Shown in pieces: positions 60,336 to 64,000 of a stretch of 64,000 bases of DNA; position 1 is the stretch's first letter; every line of letters begins with the position of its first letter. A model generated the notes under the pieces. That model worked only from the letters and a program-made list of their open reading frames with translations, was not told the DNA's origin and ran no database searches. Source of the stretch: Sulfitobacter sp. HNIBRBA3233 (GTDB lineage Bacteria > Pseudomonadota > Alphaproteobacteria > Rhodobacterales > Rhodobacteraceae). The stretch is taken from contig NZ_JBEFLP010000002.1 in assembly GCF_040149665.1 (NCBI RefSeq), positions 491,783-555,782 of the forward strand, written 5' to 3'. A program made the position numbers and the translations under genes.

Positions 60336-61265
60336 TTATCTCTGCGAAGCGGCCTGGATCAGGCATTTGCGGAACAGGCTTGCCGGGCTGTTCTGGTCGG
60401 CCCCGTCGCTACGCCAGAAACAGCGCACTTCCGACAGGAGCCCTTCGGTATCGAGCGGCAGGATCACCAGATCCCCCCGTGCCGCGAAGGTCCGCGCGAG
60501 GCTGGCGGGAAAGAACCCGAGTGCCTCGGTATGCTTGAGCAGCTCGATATTCAGCGACAGCGCCGAAGACGCGATGATATTGACGGGCGGCGCGAGGCCA
60601 TGACCGGCGAACATCGCCTCCATCGCCCGGCGGGCGACCGAATTGGCCTGCGGCAGGATCCACGGGCAGTCGGTCGCCTGTGCCCATGTCATCTTCTCGA
60701 CATTGGCCAGCGGATGCGCGGGGCCGCCGACCACCACGACAGGGTCGCTGAACAGCATGGTCTGATCCACACCTTCCAGCGTGTCCGGCTGCCATATGCG
60801 TGCGATCAGCAGGTCAATTTGCCCGGCTTCGAGCAGCGGAAACAGCGAGACGAAATGCCCCTCGCTGATGACAACGTTCGACCGGGGGGCGCTGCGCTTG
60901 AACAGGCTGATGGCGCCCGGCAACAGTATCGGCGCGACCGACGCCACCACCCCGACCTGCACCGGCCCCGACGCTCCGCTGGCCATGGCATCAAGGTCAA
61001 AGGCCGCGCGGTCGATCTGGCCCAGCACGATACGGGCATGTTCCGCAAGGCGCTCACCTATCGGCGTCAGGAACAGGCGATTGCGCTCGCGGGTCACGAT
61101 CGGCGCGCCCGCGATGTGTTCGAGTTCGTTGATCTGCTTGGAAACCGCCGGCTGCGTCACGTTCAGCGCTTGCGCCACGCGGGCGACAAGCTTGTGCTCG
61201 GCAAGACCAGCAATCACCCGCAGGTGGCGCAGGCTGAGCCGCTTTATGAAGTGGTCGCTGTGGAT
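60336..61265 (-). CDS. LysR-family transcriptional regulator
   Basis: The protein has an N-terminal HTH (LSLRHLRVIAGLAEHKLVAR, VAQALNVTQPAVSKQINELE, PIVTRERNRLFLTPIGERL) and a periplasmic-binding-like sensor domain (VQVGVVASVAPILLPGAISL onward). It is upstream of and codirectional with the amidase/TRAP operon, which it probably activates. The start is uncertain. The frame is open to a GTG at 61346, adding 27 unconserved residues without a ribosome site. GAGGAG at 61273-61278 lies seven bases before an in-frame ATC at 61265, the natural beginning of the domain, and I use that here. Confidence 0.8.
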   Translation of the reverse strand: MHSDHFIKRLSLRHLRVIAGLAEHKLVARVAQALNVTQPAVSKQINELEHIAGAPIVTRERNRLFLTPIGERLAEHARIVLGQIDRAAFDLDAMASGASGPVQVGVVASVAPILLPGAISLFKRSAPRSNVVISEGHFVSLFPLLEAGQIDLLIARIWQPDTLEGVDQTMLFSDPVVVVGGPAHPLANVEKMTWAQATDCPWILPQANSVARRAMEAMFAGHGLAPPVNIIASSALSLNIELLKHTEALGFFPASLARTFAARGDLVILPLDTEGLLSEVRCFWRSDGADQNSPASLFRKCLIQAASQR

Positions 61266-61346
61266 ATCGTATCTCCTCGCACGCGTCCGGTCCGCGACCG
61301 TGAGGCAAAAGCAAAACGCAGGGCGTGCAATTTCGGTGTGCACCAC

Positions 61347-61620
61347 GGCACCTGTGCAGCCAGCGGCAGTGTCGCGCGACCGGTGTGGCCGGGCAACACC
61401 AAAATGCCCTTAGCCTCGGCTTGCCGGGTCTGGCGATTGCGTTGATCGGGGGGGCGTTTGTCCCTCTCATCCATCTCCTTTCCGCGCTCGATTCACGCCA
61501 GTTTCCAGACGGTGGGCGGTGCCGGCAGGGCTGCTTCTGGATGGGGTAAGCCCGGGGGCCTTGATGCAAAGGATGCGATTGTCCTAAGCTTGGACCTGAA
61601 AACAAGCGTTGGAGTGAACT
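61347..61620. other. divergent intergenic region
   Basis: The gap lies between the reverse LysR gene and the forward exported-protein gene. Apart from expected promoters I see nothing specific. Confidence 0.4.
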
Positions 61621-62133
61621 ATGTCTGCAAAGATCATCACCCTTTCCGCCACCGTTCTTGCCGTTGGTTTGGCCACGCCCACGATCGCCGAGAGTACGGG
61701 CGAATTGGTCCTCACCATAGCAGGCGAAGAAGAGGTCATTCCGCTTTGGGGAACACAAAGCGACTGGAGCGGCAGCGCAAACTGGCCCTCCATCAACATT
61801 TACGCCCGTTCTTTCAACGAGGATGGCGAGGATCCGCTGGTCGTGACCTTGGGCTTCGACGCTCCGGGCTGGACGCCGAGCCAAGCGGAAATGCGGCTGT
61901 CCCGCTACGAGGGGGGGGACGCGGTTCTCAAGCTGTTCGCCAATGAAGACGAGGAGGATGGCGGGCTGGCCGTGAAACTGGACAGTCACGCGCTGGAGGG
62001 TACACTGATGAGCCTAACCGGTAGCGTGACCGGGACGCTCGGTACGTCAGACAACTATGGGCGCGACATCGACCTGTCGGACGGCATCCCGGTCGATGGC
62101 GTCTTCACAGTAACACTTGAAGAGTTGGACTGA
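61621..62133 (+). CDS. small exported acidic protein, unknown function
   Basis: The 170-residue protein has a signal peptide (IITLSATVLAVGLATPTIA) and an acidic mature chain of predicted beta structure: STGELVLTIAGEEEVIPLWG, DPLVVTLGFDAPGWTPSQAE, SLTGSVTGTLGTSDN, DGVFTVTLEELD. There are no cysteines or recognised motifs. It is a single gene. I do not recognise a family; a periplasmic beta-sandwich protein is likely. Confidence 0.7.
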   Translation: MSAKIITLSATVLAVGLATPTIAESTGELVLTIAGEEEVIPLWGTQSDWSGSANWPSINIYARSFNEDGEDPLVVTLGFDAPGWTPSQAEMRLSRYEGGDAVLKLFANEDEEDGGLAVKLDSHALEGTLMSLTGSVTGTLGTSDNYGRDIDLSDGIPVDGVFTVTLEELD

Positions 62134-62724
62134 CCAACGCGGTTGCGCGCAACGTCTTGCGTTGTTTGGGCAGGCCCAAAAGGGGCATGGACACGCTGGC
62201 TCAAGCCAGTGCTTCACAGATTACCCATACGCCTGTGCCCTCCATGAAGGACCGATGTATCGGACCTTGCGCGATTGGCATGAACGGCCCCTATGGGGGC
62301 ATCTGCTTTGCCGCCACCAACTGCCGAAGCTGTCGGATCGCGCCCCGTTGCTTTCGATTGCGCAGCGGCCAACGCGGCACCGTTCAAGCCTTGCCTAAGG
62401 CTGCGCTTGCCCCACGCGGCAGCCCTCCCATTTCTGGAAATTGTGCCTCCGACAGGCGTCCAGATTGATTCAAGCTATAATTGAAAGTCGGAAAATTCTT
62501 GCGCCAGTTCAAATTGCAGGAATGCCCATGCCTGAACGCATCGCGCTGAAATTACGAAGGAAATTTTATTCAACGGCCCCTGCGGCGATGCCGTGAACGA
62601 TCCGTTGCGCAATAATAGACGCGAGACTGACGACGGGCTAAACTGCCCGGAGGAGAATATTGGGTGCCTGCATTGCTGATGCCCTTCCTGCGAACCGAAT
62701 TTTTGAAACGTGATGAGATAGCTA
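62134..62724. other. 591-base region without a recognised gene
   Basis: Several short frames exist on both strands (for example a forward Cys-containing frame from 62157), but none has a ribosome site or recognised motif. It could hold decayed coding sequence. The right third is AT-richer and should contain the promoter of the RTX gene. Confidence 0.45.
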
Positions 62725-64000
62725 ATGGCGCGAATACTTACTGAAGACACCGTCTGGGAAACAGGACAAACGATCGTTCTTTCGGACGATAATCAGATTG
62801 CACCGGGGGTGACGCTCACGATCGAGCCGGGTGTCACCATAGAGGGAAATGGCTACTCCATCTCGGCGTTCGGCACGCTGACAGCCTTGGGTTCTCAGGA
62901 TGCGAAAATCACCTTCGATGATGTGATCATCGCCTTCGGGACAGACTACAGAACGCCGGGGCGGATCGATATCGATCAAGCGACAATCTCCGGCGGGGTG
63001 TTTTTGCCGTTCCGAACCGGAAATTACGGCTCGTTCAGCCTGACCAACAGCCTGATTTCCGGGGCGGATACCACCTATGTGTGGTATCCCAAGGCAGACA
63101 GCCTTTTCGAAGGGAATGTTTTCATCAATTCCGGCGGCCTGAGTATCGGCTCTACCTCGGAAGGAAGTGTGTCTATCAGGGACAATGCCTTCATCAACGC
63201 CGAGCGCGCTGTGATGGGTACGGCAACGATTGTGGCCTGGACGACGTACGGCGATCCGGTAGACGTTTCCGGCAACACCTTTCTGAGCGATATACCGGCA
63301 CTTGAAGTCGAGTATTCGCTCAGTCAGATCTCCGGGAGTGACAACTACTTCGGAACAATCGATCCGGCGGAAATCGACGCATTGATCCTCGACAAGAGAG
63401 ACGATCTTTCACGTCCCAGCATCATCGGCTTCGAGCCGGCGGCAATTGCTCCGAATGACGCCGTGATAAGCGCCATGATCAATGCCGGCATCACGACACC
63501 GCTGTCCCTGACGGGTACTGCCGGCGACGATCGTCTTCTCGGCGCAAGCGGGAATGACGTTTTGCGGGGCGACGAAGGGGCAGACACCCTTGAAGGCAAT
63601 GATGGAGATGACGCGCTTTTTGGTGAAGACGGCGACGACAGGCTGACCGGCGGCGCAGGCGACGATACAATCCACGGCGGAGCGGGGAGTGATACCGCTG
63701 TGATCGACGGAAATTACCTGGGCGAAGATGGCGATTTCAACGTCTCCGTTGTCTTGTCCGATGGCGCCTTTCTTCTCAGGTCACAGGCGGGAAACGACCT
63801 CATCAGTGACGATGTCGAATTCATTGCATTCAACGATCGAACCGTAAGCGCATCCGATCTGCTGGCCGATGTCGGACCACCGGTTATTGCTGGCTCCGAT
63901 GTGAATATTTCGGGGTCGGACGCGACCGAATTCATAATCGGCACCTCGGTCAACAACTGGATCACGCCGGGAGGCGGGTCGGATACGATCGACGGGGGGG
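62725..64000 (+). CDS. RTX protein with a right-handed beta-helix-like N-terminus (runs off the window)
   Basis: The frame is open from ATG 62725 to the end of the window, at least 425 residues. The start MARILTEDTVWETGQTIVLS and VTLTIEPGVTIEGNGYSISA resembles the entry of parallel beta-helix proteins, followed by repeated short strands and N/S-rich turns (GGLSIGSTSEGSVSIRDNAF). RTX nonapeptides follow at about 265-325 (TGTAGDDRLLGASGNDVLRG, GGAGDDTIHGGAGSD) and resume at the very end (GGGSDTIDGG). It should be exported by type I secretion and bind calcium. Its C-terminus is outside the window. Confidence 0.82.
   Translation, partial: MARILTEDTVWETGQTIVLSDDNQIAPGVTLTIEPGVTIEGNGYSISAFGTLTALGSQDAKITFDDVIIAFGTDYRTPGRIDIDQATISGGVFLPFRTGNYGSFSLTNSLISGADTTYVWYPKADSLFEGNVFINSGGLSIGSTSEGSVSIRDNAFINAERAVMGTATIVAWTTYGDPVDVSGNTFLSDIPALEVEYSLSQISGSDNYFGTIDPAEIDALILDKRDDLSRPSIIGFEPAAIAPNDAVISAMINAGITTPLSLTGTAGDDRLLGASGNDVLRGDEGADTLEGNDGDDALFGEDGDDRLTGGAGDDTIHGGAGSDTAVIDGNYLGEDGDFNVSVVLSDGAFLLRSQAGNDLISDDVEFIAFNDRTVSASDLLADVGPPVIAGSDVNISGSDATEFIIGTSVNNWITPGGGSDTIDGG

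Noticed and set aside
62157..62468. Forward Cys-containing 103-residue ORF
   Set aside because: No ribosome site, no recognised motif, and competing frames of similar quality; possibly decayed sequence.
1..64000. tRNA, rRNA, CRISPR arrays, insertion sequences, phage genes
   Set aside because: I read the gaps for cloverleaf ends, regularly spaced repeats and transposase motifs and found none that I could support.

Overview
The window looks like chromosomal DNA of a marine Roseobacter-group alphaproteobacterium (Rhodobacteraceae). The basis is high GC content, abundant TRAP transporters (one TAXI type, two DctPQM sets), RTX proteins of the type I secretion class, many SDR dehydrogenases, and dense ATGA-overlapping operons. 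I saw no rRNA, tRNA, CRISPR array, phage or intact insertion sequence.

Layout. 1-2134: start of a gamma-glutamyltransferase gene (reverse) and a membrane-fused spermidine-synthase-like protein. 2573-11154: a 1237-residue two-propeller RTX protein, a transglutaminase-like protease, a broken sugar-permease gene beside an intact fructokinase, and a vWA/RTX protein. 11568-14376: a TAXI TRAP transporter. 14541-23310: a reverse operon (E1/transketolase-like enzyme, CaiB-type CoA-transferase, TRAP DctMPQ, HMG-CoA-lyase-like enzyme) facing an Lrp and a GntR regulator. 23510-27065: copper-response genes around a CsoR repressor. 27256-40451: a large divergent sugar-type catabolic locus. 40778-46922: an acidic protein, a D-amino-acid-type racemase/DUF1611 pair, a cysteine-repeat protein and a BLUF photosensor. 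47463-51718: an Mla/MCE lipid transporter. 52159-53889: an orphan CHASE4 histidine kinase. 54168-61346: an amidase, TRAP, RidA and FAD oxidase catabolic operon with a LysR regulator. 61621-64000: a small exported protein and the start of another RTX protein.

The most unusual gene is at 32131-33945. It fuses an N-terminal winged-helix DNA-binding domain to a complete MalE-type solute-binding domain with no signal peptide, so it is probably a cytoplasmic one-component regulator that uses an ABC-importer binding protein as its sensor. It heads a reverse operon of SDRs, an M24-fold hydrolase and an FMN 2-hydroxyacid dehydrogenase. It faces a forward operon with an RbsB-type importer, another SDR and a 2,4-diketo-3-deoxy-acid hydrolase. 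Together these fit import of a sugar or sugar acid and non-phosphorylative breakdown to pyruvate plus lactate or glycolate. Three related half-sites lie in the divergent promoter region.

Other points of interest: a spaced motif shared by the E1-operon and GntR promoters; CsoR-like operators before both copper transcription units; an N-terminal domain shared by two otherwise different acidic/RTX proteins; and two genes whose best ribosome-binding site precedes an in-frame ATC codon. All functional calls are from reading sequence motifs; no database search was run.
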